64,000 bases of DNA from CAZJBS01 sp964544475 (lineage in GTDB: Bacteria > CLD3 > SB21), in contig CAZJBS010000004.1 in assembly GCA_964544475.1 (NCBI GenBank), positions 124,001-188,000 of the forward strand, written 5' to 3'. Shown here in pieces: positions 22,576 to 31,465 of this stretch. Positions within the stretch are counted from its first letter, which is position 1, and the number at the start of each line of letters is the position of its first letter. Made by a program: the position numbers and the translations under genes. The notes under the pieces are model-generated. The model saw only the letters and a program-made list of their open reading frames with translations, was not told the DNA's origin and made no database searches.

Positions 22576-25041
22576 TTACTTGACTTCCGGTTGTGTGATC
22601 TCTCTGGCAGATTCTACAAATTCCAGTTCCTCACCATGGACTTCAACGGTGACATGGCTTCCGTCCGTAACCAGACCCTTCAGAATCCTTTCAGCCAGCG
22701 GATCTTCGAGATACTTCTGGATAGCCCGGCGCAACGGTCTCGCGCCATACTGCGGATCAAATCCTTTATTGGCGATGAATTCTTTTGTCTTGAGGCTGAG
22801 TTCCAGGGTCAAGTTTCGTTCCTTGAGCTTCTTCTCAACTTCATACATGGACACATCGATGATCTTCAACACATCCTCGCGATCAAGGGCGCGGAACACG
22901 ATGACCTCATCGATACGGTTGAGAAACTCCGGATTGAATAGTTTCTTGGTCGCTTCTTCCACTTTTGATTTCATCCGGCCGTACTCGTCGTCGGCATCCT
23001 TCTTGGCCGCAAATCCAAAAGCGCCAGACTTGGTTATGTCACGCGCGCCGATATTGGAAGTCATGATGATGACACAATTCTTGAAACTGACTTTGCGTCC
23101 GAGGCTGTCCGTCAAGATACCATCATCTAAAACCTGCAGCAGGATATTGAACACATCGGGATGAGCTTTCTCGATTTCGTCGAGTAATACGACGCTATAC
23201 GGTTTGCGACGGATCTTTTCCGTCAGCTGCCCGCCTTCTTCGTAGCCCACATAACCGGGAGGAGGCCCGACCAGACGGCTTACCGAAAATTTCTCCATGT
23301 ACTCCGACATATCGATCCGAACCAATGCGTCCTGGCTTCCAAACAAGTAATGAGCCAATTCCTTCGCAAACTGCGTCTTCCCGACACCGGTCGGTCCAAG
23401 AAAAATGAAGGAACCGATGGGGCGGTTCGGATCCTTGAGGCCTGCGCGCGTCCTTCGAATCGCACGGGTCACCGATTTGACGGCCTCATCCTGCGCAATG
23501 ATCCGTTTGGTCAGTTCCTCTTCCATGCGCAGAAGTTTTTCCGATTCGGTTTGGGCCACTTTGCTTACGGGAATGCCGGTCATCATTGAAACGACATGGG
23601 CAATTTCCTCAAGGCCCACCTCAACCACCTGGTTGTCTTCCTGCTTTTCCCATTCTTCTTTCGCGGCCTTCAGCTGTTCGTTGAGTCTCTTTTCGGTATC
23701 ACGCAATTCGGCCGCTTTTTCGAATTTTTGATTGCGAATAACGGTCTCTTTCTCAATGCGCACGCGTTCGATTTCGGACTCAATATCCAGAATACGCTGG
23801 GGAACCACGATATTCATGATGTGGGTCCGGGAGCCGGCTTCGTCCATCACGTCAATGGCTTTGTCCGGCAGATACCGATCGGTGATATATCGATCGGAAA
23901 GTTTAACCGCTTGGACCAACGCCTCATCCGTGTAGGTGACGCGGTGGTGTTCTTCATACTTGGTCTTGATTTGTCGAAGAATCTCAATGGTCTCCTCGAC
24001 CGAGGGAGGGTCAATAATAACCTTTTGGAAGCGGCGCTCAAGGGCGCCGTCTTTTTCGATATACTGGCGGTATTCGTCCAGGGTTGTCGCTCCAATGCAT
24101 TGAAGTTCACCGCGAGAAAGCGCCGGTTTGAACATGTTGGAGGCATCAAGGGAGCCGCTGGCTCCACCGGCCCCGACAATCGTGTGCAATTCGTCAATGA
24201 ACAGAATAACATCATCCGTCTTTTCCAGTTCCGTCATGATGGCCTTGACACGTTCCTCAAATTGTCCGCGGTATTTGGTCCCGGCTACCAGAGCGCCCAC
24301 GTCCAGGGTTACAATACGCTTGCCGTGCAGAACGCGTGGCACCTTCTTCTGAATGATTCGCAGCGCCAGACCTTCGGCGATGGCCGTTTTTCCGACGCCA
24401 GGTTCGCCGATCAAAACCGGGTTGTTCTTCTTGCGGCGGGAAAGGATTTGGGCGACGCGCTCAATTTCTTCTTCCCGGCCGATGATCGGATCGAGCTTGC
24501 CTTCCTCCGCAAATTGCGTCAGGTCTCGTCCAAAATGATCCAAGGCCGGCGTCTTGCTCTTCTTCGGCTCCGACTTCTTGCCGGTGGGAGAATTGGAAGT
24601 GTGCGTGCCGCTCATAATATTCGTCAACTCCCTCCTGATGGTTTCGTAATCGATATTGAACATGCTGAGCACCTGGGCCGCCAGACAGTCTTTTTCGCGG
24701 GACAGTGACAACAGGAGATGCTCCGTACCGATTACATCGGATTTGAAGTCTTTCGCTTCGAGATACGTTGATTTAAGAATCTTTTCCGCACGCTTGGTCA
24801 AAGGCGGATTTCCGATGATCGTGTTGTCGGAAACGGGTTTGACCATGTCTTCGATCGTGCGCTTCAGCTTCTCCAGCTCCACACCGAGGTTCTTGAGAAC
24901 CTTGACCGCAACCCCTTCGCCCTCTCTGATCAGACCAAGCAGCAAATGCTCTGTGCCGATATAGTCATGACCCAAACGGATCGCTTCTTCCTGGGACAGT
25001 TTGACAACGAGTTGAACCCGGCTGGAAAAGTTGTTTTTCAT
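22576..25041 (-). CDS. clpC: ATP-dependent Clp protease ATP-binding subunit ClpC
   Basis: An 821-residue AAA+ unfoldase. Two N-domain repeats (RLGHDYIGTEHLLLGLI and SDVIGTEHLLLSL) precede AAA1 with Walker A GEPGVGKTA (212-220), a middle segment with UVR-like EKAAELRDTEKRLNEQLK, and AAA2 with GPTGVGKTQ, then the D2-small domain. A short M domain and UVR motif mark ClpC rather than ClpB. The segment SGAFGFAAKK sits where the ClpP-binding loop is expected. It feeds unfolded proteins to ClpP. A good promoter lies about 75-103 bp upstream. Confidence 0.95.
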   Translation of the reverse strand: MKNNFSSRVQLVVKLSQEEAIRLGHDYIGTEHLLLGLIREGEGVAVKVLKNLGVELEKLKRTIEDMVKPVSDNTIIGNPPLTKRAEKILKSTYLEAKDFKSDVIGTEHLLLSLSREKDCLAAQVLSMFNIDYETIRRELTNIMSGTHTSNSPTGKKSEPKKSKTPALDHFGRDLTQFAEEGKLDPIIGREEEIERVAQILSRRKKNNPVLIGEPGVGKTAIAEGLALRIIQKKVPRVLHGKRIVTLDVGALVAGTKYRGQFEERVKAIMTELEKTDDVILFIDELHTIVGAGGASGSLDASNMFKPALSRGELQCIGATTLDEYRQYIEKDGALERRFQKVIIDPPSVEETIEILRQIKTKYEEHHRVTYTDEALVQAVKLSDRYITDRYLPDKAIDVMDEAGSRTHIMNIVVPQRILDIESEIERVRIEKETVIRNQKFEKAAELRDTEKRLNEQLKAAKEEWEKQEDNQVVEVGLEEIAHVVSMMTGIPVSKVAQTESEKLLRMEEELTKRIIAQDEAVKSVTRAIRRTRAGLKDPNRPIGSFIFLGPTGVGKTQFAKELAHYLFGSQDALVRIDMSEYMEKFSVSRLVGPPPGYVGYEEGGQLTEKIRRKPYSVVLLDEIEKAHPDVFNILLQVLDDGILTDSLGRKVSFKNCVIIMTSNIGARDITKSGAFGFAAKKDADDEYGRMKSKVEEATKKLFNPEFLNRIDEVIVFRALDREDVLKIIDVSMYEVEKKLKERNLTLELSLKTKEFIANKGFDPQYGARPLRRAIQKYLEDPLAERILKGLVTDGSHVTVEVHGEELEFVESAREITQPEVK

Positions 25042-25115
25042 TTTCTCTTCTTTTTTACACGGTCAGGTGGGTTTTGGCCAGAAAACGAAACTTGTACAAA
25101 ACCCCGTAATGAAAA

Positions 25116-25144
25116 ATATACCCTATCCGCAAAAGATAGTCAAG
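25116..25144 (-). promoter_or_regulatory. Strong candidate sigma-70 promoter for clpC
   Basis: On the minus strand TTGACT (25144-25139), exactly 17 bp, TATATT (25121-25116). The spacer and -35 edge hold an inverted repeat CTATC-N7-GATAG, a possible operator. The leader to ATG is about 70 bases. Confidence 0.7.
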
Positions 25145-25246
25145 CTATAATTTCCCTCTTCGATGTCTAATTTTATTTAAGTCATGGGTTTACGGTCATC
25201 GTCGCCACACCCCTAGCCAACCAGCCTTGGATACAAGCGCTCCCTT

Positions 25247-26095
25247 TCAGAGCCGGCACAGGTCATAAATAAGGCATTTTTGGCATTTGTGAGGGTCCCT
25301 CCTCCTGGGACACAGTTTTAGAATTCCGAGCCGGCACAAAGCAAAGTCATATTTGACCGGATCGTCCGGGTCGAGTTCCTTCAGACGTGATGTTATTTCT
25401 ATGGCTGTTGCCAATGACGCGTCCCGACGATTGGTCAGCCCTATATTGAAGGCTATTCTGTGGACATGAGTGTCAACGGGTATCAGGAGTTTGGAACACG
25501 GTAGGCCGCTCCACAGTCCGAGGTCAATGCCGTCACGACGAACCATCCATCTCAGGAGGAGATGAGCTCTCTTGCTGGCGCTTTTTTTCGACGGATCTGG
25601 AAGAAGGTGTCGAAACCCAATGCCTCCGGATCGTTTCCATCGCCAGATCTCCCGGTCTCTGGATTTGATTTCTTCCACACAGCGGGCCCAGGTAAGACCC
25701 AGGTGGCTGTCTTGGGGATCGTAGTGATTCGCGATCCATTTTGCCAAACGGTCGTGGCGGCCGAGAATGTCCTGCAAAGCATAGATCAGCCTGAGGATGT
25801 CAGAAGGGCGTACCATGCGATAATAGAAGCCCTTCCATCGCTTCAATTCACGGCTTGGATCCATATCATCGACGAAATCGCGCGGCCGGCCATTCATCAA
25901 TAACAAAGCCCTCTCCACCGCTCTGTTAATTTGAGATACCTGGCCAAAGGCAAGCGATGAAGCCACTACGGCCATGATCTCCTGATCGCGCGGATCCGCA
26001 AACCGCCGGAGAATTCGAACGGGGTCGGAATCAATGTACGAAATGTCGAAAGTACGATAAAGTTCGTCCAATCCGGCACGCAGAGAGTCCTGCAA
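25247..26095 (-). CDS. TIGR02757 family protein (HhH-GPD-like, Fe-S-type cysteines)
   Basis: A 282-residue protein with IDSDPVRILRRFADPRDQEIMAVVASSLAFGQ near the front and the LIPVDTHVHRIAFNIGL block, both typical of TIGR02757. The C-terminus has C-x8-C-x2-C-x5-C (CPRRRDPHKCQKCLIYDLC), close to the C-x6-C-x2-C-x5-C iron-sulfur loop of endonuclease III. A fold related to HhH DNA glycosylases is likely; activity is unknown. It lies 2 bp after the SirB1-like gene. Confidence 0.85.
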   Translation of the reverse strand: MQDSLRAGLDELYRTFDISYIDSDPVRILRRFADPRDQEIMAVVASSLAFGQVSQINRAVERALLLMNGRPRDFVDDMDPSRELKRWKGFYYRMVRPSDILRLIYALQDILGRHDRLAKWIANHYDPQDSHLGLTWARCVEEIKSRDREIWRWKRSGGIGFRHLLPDPSKKSASKRAHLLLRWMVRRDGIDLGLWSGLPCSKLLIPVDTHVHRIAFNIGLTNRRDASLATAIEITSRLKELDPDDPVKYDFALCRLGILKLCPRRRDPHKCQKCLIYDLCRL

Positions 26096-26097
26096 TA

Positions 26098-26925
26098 TCA
26101 GACCTTTGGCATCATGTTGAGTAAGGCATTCATGAGCTCGGCATGACGTTCATTGCCGGTCTTGTAGTAAGCGTTCGTCAGATTTCTCAGGCAGCGTCCG
26201 ATAATCGTCTCCGCCTCACAATGGAGGTGCTCCAACATCTTGTGATTCAATAATTGAGGAAGGCTTAAACGCTCCAGGGACTGTTCATCCACATAACGGC
26301 CGCTATTGAAGCAGTCTACAATGAACCGTTTTCGGCCGGAATATGCTCGGGTCAGGAAATGACCCGGAAAATTCAATCCTTCGATTTCCAGGCCAAGACG
26401 ATATCCCACAAGGATATAGAGACAAGAAAGACTGATCGGTATTCCGCGGCGTTTTTCGATCACGTAATTCAGGTTGTTGTGCAGTGGATTGTAGTAATCC
26501 ACCTGGGCTCCCTTGAACTCCTTTTCAGTAAATAGAAATTCCGACAACCGGATGACATCGTTTTTTCGATGAGAGGCCTTGTACTCACCGGCCAGCTGGT
26601 CCAATAGAACGGAAAGGGAAATCGGGTAGTGCCGGCGGTATTGAAATTCGGCGATGAGATGCAGGGCTTTTTCCAGCTTGTCATTGGCGGCCGCCAATCC
26701 AAACCAGGATGGCCACTGCTCTTTCAGCCAATCTTCGTTGGGTTTCTCAACAAGGCTGTCGATGAGTCTTCGCTGGGCATCGTCCAAACGAATATTCTGT
26801 TTCAGCAATTCCGCCGGCAGATCCGATCCGTACTCTTCCAGGGCTTTGATGACTTCCGATCGTACGACTTCGGATTCATCTTCCAGCAATCGAATCAGAT
26901 ATCTCAACTGTGCGTGATCGGCCAT
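26098..26925 (-). CDS. SirB1-type transglutaminase-like protein
   Basis: A 275-residue protein. The first 85 residues look like HEAT-type helices (LIRLLEDESEVVRSEVIKALEEYG). The rest is a SirB1/transglutaminase-like domain: YYNPLHNNLNYVIEKRRGIPISLSCLYILVGYRLGLEIEGLNFPGHFL. The Cys expected after PISLS is present (SLSCLYI) and His is in GHFL, so a catalytic Cys-His pair may be kept. Family role is unclear. It lies 29 bp after the aconitase stop on the same strand. Confidence 0.85.
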   Translation of the reverse strand: MADHAQLRYLIRLLEDESEVVRSEVIKALEEYGSDLPAELLKQNIRLDDAQRRLIDSLVEKPNEDWLKEQWPSWFGLAAANDKLEKALHLIAEFQYRRHYPISLSVLLDQLAGEYKASHRKNDVIRLSEFLFTEKEFKGAQVDYYNPLHNNLNYVIEKRRGIPISLSCLYILVGYRLGLEIEGLNFPGHFLTRAYSGRKRFIVDCFNSGRYVDEQSLERLSLPQLLNHKMLEHLHCEAETIIGRCLRNLTNAYYKTGNERHAELMNALLNMMPKV

Positions 26926-26954
26926 ACTTCTTCGGTGTATTTCACCGCCATGAT

Positions 26955-29432
26955 CTAACGGCGCTTGCGGTTTGTTTTCCTCGTGATCTTTCCGGATATT
27001 CTCTTGAGCTTTTTGGCTTTTTTTCTTACCGCCTTTACTGTTTTTTTCGTCTTCTTTGAAGTCTTTCCAACAACGACTTTCTCTCTCTTTTTCGTTCTTT
27101 TCAATTCCTTGCCCTTACGTCTCCTGGCACGGACGGCTGTCTTCTTCATCAAAGAGGAAGCCGCCGCAGGTCGAGACTTTCCCGTTTTTCCTATCAGGTT
27201 GAGCGCGCTTCCGGCCTTAAACCAGTCAATTTGAGCCTGGTTGTAAGAATGATTCAATTCGCACGTCTCCTCGGAGCCGTCCTGGTGGCGGACGACAAGC
27301 TTCAAGGAGACCCCCGGCAAAAGACCATCAAGACCGACTATGGACAGGCGGTCGAATTCCTGTATGCGATCGTAGTCAGACGGGTTCTTGAATGTCAGAG
27401 CCAACATGCCCTGCTTTTTCAGGTTCGTTTCGTGTATTCTGGCAAAGCTTCGCACGATGATAGCTCGGCCGCCAAGATAGCGCGGTTCCATGGCCGCATG
27501 TTCCCGGCTTGAGCCTTCGCCGTAGTTTTCGTCACCAACAGCCACCCAGCCAATGTTGGCAGCTTTGTAGGCCCTGGCATTGTCCGAAAAACTGTGGACC
27601 TCACCCGTCAGGATATTCCGACCCTGGCCGGGCTCGTAACCGTAAGCGTTGACGGCCCCAAGAAACATGTTGTTCGAAATGTTGTCGAGGTGCCCCCGGT
27701 ATTTGAGCCATGGTCCGGCCGGAGAGATATGGTCGGTCGTGCATTTTCCCTTGGCTTTCACAAGAACAACCAAATTGGTAAGATCGCCGCCATTCCAGGC
27801 CTTGAATGGTTCGAGAACCTGCAAACGATGACTTGATGGATGGACAATGACTTTCACCCTGGAGCCGTCTTTGGCGGGGGCCACATAACCACTGTCGCCT
27901 TCCGTAAAACCCTTTCTTGGCAACTCATCACCGGTCGGTGGGTCCAGACGAACCTGTTCGCCGCGGCTATTGATCAAGAAGTCCTTTGTCGGATTGAACG
28001 TCAATTTTCCAGAGATAGCCAGGGCCGTGACAATCTCGGGACTCGCTACAAATGCATGGGTTCCGGAGTTGCCATCGTTTCGTTTGGCAAAATTTCGATT
28101 GTAAGACGTGACGATCGTGTTTTTAACGCCTTCGCCGACGTCGTGGCGTTTCCATTGGCCGATGCACGGCCCGCACGCGTTGGCCAGAACTTTGCCGCCG
28201 ATTTTGGAAAAAACATCCAACTGACCGTCGCGTTCGATGGTTGCGCGGATTTGTTCGGATCCCGGCGTAATGACAAACTCCGACCTGACCTGGACACCTT
28301 TTTCGATCGCTTTTCTGGCGAGACTGGCCGAACGTTCGATGTCCTCGTAGGACGAATTCGTGCAACTGCCGATAAGAGCCACTTTTACGTCTTCCGGATA
28401 GCCATTATCACGCACCGCTTGGGCCAGTTGTGAAATGGGCCACGCTTTGTCGGGGGTAAATGGCCCGTTGACATGAGGCTCCAGCGTATCCAGATTGATC
28501 TCGATCACTTCATCATAGTACTGCTCTGGTTGGTTATGGACATCGACGTCGGCCACGAGCGCTTCGCCGGACTTCTCACAAAGTGCGGCCAACTCACTGC
28601 GCCCGGTGCTTCTCAAGTACGTCGCCATTCTTTCGTCAAAAGGAAATACGGAGGTTGTGGCCCCGATTTCGGCGCCCATGTTGCATATGGTCGCTTTGCC
28701 GGTACAACTTATGGATTCGGTACCGGCGCCGAAGTATTCGACAATTTTTCCCGTACCGCCTTTGACCGTGAGTAGGCCGGCCAATTTGAGAATCACATCC
28801 TTGGGAGACGTCCATCCGGACAACCGGCCTGTCAAGCGTACGCCGATGATACCCGGCCATTTCAATTCCCATGGCAATCCGGCCATGACGTCCACAGCAT
28901 CCGCCCCACCGACCCCGATGGCGAGCATGCCAAGTCCACCGGCATTCGGCGTGTGGGAATCCGTACCGATCATGAGGCCCCCGGGGAATGCATAGTTTTC
29001 AAGTACGACTTGATGAATAATACCGGCCCCCGGTTTCCAGAATCCGAGGCCATACTTGTTGGACACGCTCGCAAGGAAGTCATAGACTTCCTTGTTGTCA
29101 TTCATCGCTTTGTTGAGGTCGCTGTTGGCGCCGGTTTCTGCCTGAATGAGGTGATCGCAGTGAACGGTGGAGGGGACAGCCGCGTTCTTGCGGCCAGATG
29201 ACATGAACTGGAGAAGAGCCATCTGGGCGGTGGCGTCCTGCATCGCCACACGATCCGGGGCCAAGTCCACATAACTCTTGAATCGGGCCGGGGTTTTCTT
29301 TGGCCATTGGGCAAAATGCGCCGAGAGTATTTTTTCGGCCAGAGTCAGCGGCCTTCCGAACATCTTCCGGGCTTTCGCGTGGCTCGCCGACATGCCCCTG
29401 TACGTCCTGCGTATCATGTTCAAATCAAACAT
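26955..29432 (-). CDS. Aconitate hydratase with a long basic C-terminal tail
   Basis: An 825-residue enzyme of mitochondrial-type aconitase. The [4Fe-4S] ligands fit exactly: Cys357 (GSCTNSS), Cys420 and Cys423 (NACGPCIG). Other landmarks are IGTDSHTPNAGGLGMLAIGVGGADAV and GDENYGEGSSREHAA. It interconverts citrate and isocitrate in the TCA cycle. The catalytic part ends near KAGSALNLI at residue 747, where the family usually stops. The final 78 residues are 37 Lys/Arg and only 2 acidic, like histone H1 or Hc1 tails. The start at 29432 has an AGGAG SD. Confidence 0.95.
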   Translation of the reverse strand: MFDLNMIRRTYRGMSASHAKARKMFGRPLTLAEKILSAHFAQWPKKTPARFKSYVDLAPDRVAMQDATAQMALLQFMSSGRKNAAVPSTVHCDHLIQAETGANSDLNKAMNDNKEVYDFLASVSNKYGLGFWKPGAGIIHQVVLENYAFPGGLMIGTDSHTPNAGGLGMLAIGVGGADAVDVMAGLPWELKWPGIIGVRLTGRLSGWTSPKDVILKLAGLLTVKGGTGKIVEYFGAGTESISCTGKATICNMGAEIGATTSVFPFDERMATYLRSTGRSELAALCEKSGEALVADVDVHNQPEQYYDEVIEINLDTLEPHVNGPFTPDKAWPISQLAQAVRDNGYPEDVKVALIGSCTNSSYEDIERSASLARKAIEKGVQVRSEFVITPGSEQIRATIERDGQLDVFSKIGGKVLANACGPCIGQWKRHDVGEGVKNTIVTSYNRNFAKRNDGNSGTHAFVASPEIVTALAISGKLTFNPTKDFLINSRGEQVRLDPPTGDELPRKGFTEGDSGYVAPAKDGSRVKVIVHPSSHRLQVLEPFKAWNGGDLTNLVVLVKAKGKCTTDHISPAGPWLKYRGHLDNISNNMFLGAVNAYGYEPGQGRNILTGEVHSFSDNARAYKAANIGWVAVGDENYGEGSSREHAAMEPRYLGGRAIIVRSFARIHETNLKKQGMLALTFKNPSDYDRIQEFDRLSIVGLDGLLPGVSLKLVVRHQDGSEETCELNHSYNQAQIDWFKAGSALNLIGKTGKSRPAAASSLMKKTAVRARRRKGKELKRTKKREKVVVGKTSKKTKKTVKAVRKKAKKLKRISGKITRKTNRKRR

Positions 29433-29479
29433 TGTCAAAGCTCCTGTTAACTCGCGGATCGAAGGTTTGCAGACGAAAA

Positions 29480-29508
29480 AAATTAGCCAATTTGGGCGCG
29501 TCAATCAA
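29480..29508 (-). promoter_or_regulatory. Candidate sigma-70 promoter for the aconitase gene
   Basis: On the minus strand TTGATT (29508-29503), 17 bp, TAATTT (29485-29480). Leader to the ATG at 29432 about 40 bases. Confidence 0.4.
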
Positions 29509-29543
29509 GCAAATACGTCGTGGCAGGTTATTCGTGAAAGAAG

Positions 29544-29572
29544 TTGATTCTGACGACCCAAAGCGGTACACT
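29544..29572 (+). promoter_or_regulatory. Candidate sigma-70 promoter for the receiver/radical SAM/glycan run
   Basis: TTGATT at 29544-29549, 17 bp, TACACT at 29567-29572, about 40 bp before the receiver gene. It is divergent from the aconitase promoter. Confidence 0.4.
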
Positions 29573-29613
29573 GGAACGTTACAAGGCGGTTTCAAGAGGG
29601 TGGTTTTATCCAC

Positions 29614-30141
29614 ATGTTGATAAACAGAATGACCAACACAAAACCCACCATTCTCATTGTCGATGACGAGGTCGAAATTCTGAAGGTTTTGAGAAAAACC
29701 CTCGAAGACGACTACACCATCATCACATCGTCGCGCGCCCGCGAGGCGTTGACCCTGATCACCGACGACGTCCAAGTGGTGCTTAGCGACCAGCGTATGC
29801 CCGAGATGACGGGATCGGAATTCTTGCGTACGGTAAGGGAACGACATCCGGATATTGTGCGTATTATCATGACCGGTTATTCCGACATGAATGCGTTGAT
29901 CGATTCCGTCAATCACGGGGAGATTTTTAGGTACGTCAGCAAACCGTGGGATCTCAACGTGCTTTTGGAAACCATCGAGGCGGCTGTGGAGCGGCATGCG
30001 GCTCTCAGGAACTACCGAAGACTGGCAGATGAGAACCGAACTCTCACGCAAAAGTATTCTGCGGAAGCCCAGCGTCTCAACCACACAATCGATGAGTTGG
30101 AACGTGCAAAGGCTGAAATAGAACGCCTGCGCAGCAAGTGA
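29614..30141 (+). CDS. Stand-alone response regulator with coiled-coil tail
   Basis: A 175-residue protein. The receiver (about 10-130) has Asp17/Asp18, phospho-acceptor Asp59 in LSDQRMPEMTG, Thr87 and Lys110 in SKPW. The last 45 residues form a charged coiled coil with no DNA-binding or enzyme domain. The receiver shares DQRMPEMTG and the GYxDxNALxDxxNxGxxxRY-KPW pattern with the hybrid kinase at 2272, so the two may be in one phosphorelay. Start 29614 or the second ATG at 29629; no clear SD. It heads the radical SAM/glycan run. Confidence 0.9.
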   Translation: MLINRMTNTKPTILIVDDEVEILKVLRKTLEDDYTIITSSRAREALTLITDDVQVVLSDQRMPEMTGSEFLRTVRERHPDIVRIIMTGYSDMNALIDSVNHGEIFRYVSKPWDLNVLLETIEAAVERHAALRNYRRLADENRTLTQKYSAEAQRLNHTIDELERAKAEIERLRSK

Positions 30142-30175
30142 CCCTTATTCTCCCTGGCGACCGGCCCCCGATAAC

Positions 30176-31456
30176 ATGAAGATCCCGAATTTATTGTGCA
30201 GTGATGCCGACGGGAGGATCGTCGACCTTCCGGCATACGAGATGGCTGGGCGAAGCGCACGGCTGACATCCCGCATCGTTGGCTGTGAATTGATTGAAAT
30301 GCCGCCAGGATCGCAGCTGTACTTCATGCCGGGTCGAAAGGCGGTGGGGTTTGACCGCCGCTCCGGTCGTTCGGTGGTGCTGGACGATGCCTTTGCGGTG
30401 TTCGCTTTTGTGCCGCCGTCATATACTCATTTTCGCCTGGCGGCCTATGAATCGACGTTGTCTGCTCCTCGACTGCCGTTGTTTTCTGTCACGGCCGTCG
30501 GTTGGCTCAATGGTAAATACTATGTGCCCGCCTGCCGAACGGACCGTGATTCCAAACAACTTCCCACGTCGTTTGACAGGAAGCTTGTCGAGGAAAAAGT
30601 CCGAGATATGACGGCGCGATTTCCCGCCAATCGCCTGTTGAGGCACCACGGCGCTGTGTGCGCTTTGGAGTACGGATGCCCAAATGCCGGCAACCTCTTC
30701 TTAAACCGCTGGGAGGCCCCCGTGGCGGTTGCGGGCGCCTGCAACGCGAATTGCGTCGGCTGCATTTCATTTCAACCAAAAGACAGCGTAGCCTCTCCAC
30801 AACAGAGACTCAACTTCATTCCCACGGTTGACGAAATTGTCCAACTTGCCGTCCCTCATCTCGAAACGGCGGAACGCGCCATTGTCAGCTTCGGACAGGG
30901 TTGCGAAGGAGAACCCCTTCTGAGGGCAGACCTGATCGAAGAGGCCGTGAAAAGGATACGCCGCACAACGTCACGCGGTATTCTCCACATCAACACCAAT
31001 GGCAGCCGCCCGGATGCCATGGAACGACTTTTTGACGCGGGGATGGACAGCATGCGCGTTAGTATGAACAGCGCCCAACCGGAATTGTACCGCCGGTATT
31101 ATCGCCCCAACACCTATACCTTCGATGACGTGCAAGAGTCCCTGCGGGTGGCCCGACGGAAAAAGAAGTTCTCATCCGTCAATTATTTTGTTTTCCCAGG
31201 GATGACGGACAGCGTTGACGAAGTGTCGGCTTTCGAACGCTTGATATCCAGAACATCCATCAACATGATTCAGTGGCGAAACTTCAATATCGATCCGGAT
31301 TGGTATCTTGAAGACATCTGCATGGACTATTCATCGGCGGCCATAGGAATCAAGACCCTCATGGCGCGTTTGAAAAAGAAATTTCCAAGAGTCATGAGCG
31401 GGTACGTCAACAAAGACCAAAGGGTCATTGCGAAGGCCCTATTGGTCCAAGCGTAA
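30176..31456 (+). CDS. Uncharacterised radical SAM protein
   Basis: A 426-residue protein. The N-terminal 170 residues are a beta-rich domain without known motifs (QLYFMPGRKAVGFDRRSGR). The radical SAM core begins at APVAVAGACNANCVGC (CxxxCxxC), followed by SFGQGCEGEPLL, LHINTNGSRPDAM, SMRVSMNSAQPELYRRYYRP and VNYFVFPGMTD. I recall a broadly spread but uncharacterised family with this GQGCEGEPL and NSAQ signature. An additional cysteine pair lies in VCALEYGCPN. No SPASM domain is seen. Neighbours are glycosyltransferases and a flippase, 9 bp and less away. Confidence 0.82.
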   Translation: MKIPNLLCSDADGRIVDLPAYEMAGRSARLTSRIVGCELIEMPPGSQLYFMPGRKAVGFDRRSGRSVVLDDAFAVFAFVPPSYTHFRLAAYESTLSAPRLPLFSVTAVGWLNGKYYVPACRTDRDSKQLPTSFDRKLVEEKVRDMTARFPANRLLRHHGAVCALEYGCPNAGNLFLNRWEAPVAVAGACNANCVGCISFQPKDSVASPQQRLNFIPTVDEIVQLAVPHLETAERAIVSFGQGCEGEPLLRADLIEEAVKRIRRTTSRGILHINTNGSRPDAMERLFDAGMDSMRVSMNSAQPELYRRYYRPNTYTFDDVQESLRVARRKKKFSSVNYFVFPGMTDSVDEVSAFERLISRTSINMIQWRNFNIDPDWYLEDICMDYSSAAIGIKTLMARLKKKFPRVMSGYVNKDQRVIAKALLVQA

Positions 31457-31465
31457 CGAGGCCAT

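Noticed and set aside
23596..24708. 370-codon plus-strand ORF opposite clpC
   Set aside because: It is an antisense shadow of clpC, with no SD and no family resemblance, while the minus frame encodes a complete ClpC.
26955..27191. Basic tail of aconitase as a separate histone-like gene
   Set aside because: No SD or start fits a separate gene, and the tail is in frame with no stop after the enzyme part.
27840..28433. 197-codon plus-strand ORF opposite the aconitase gene
   Set aside because: Shadow of a highly conserved gene; no start signal.
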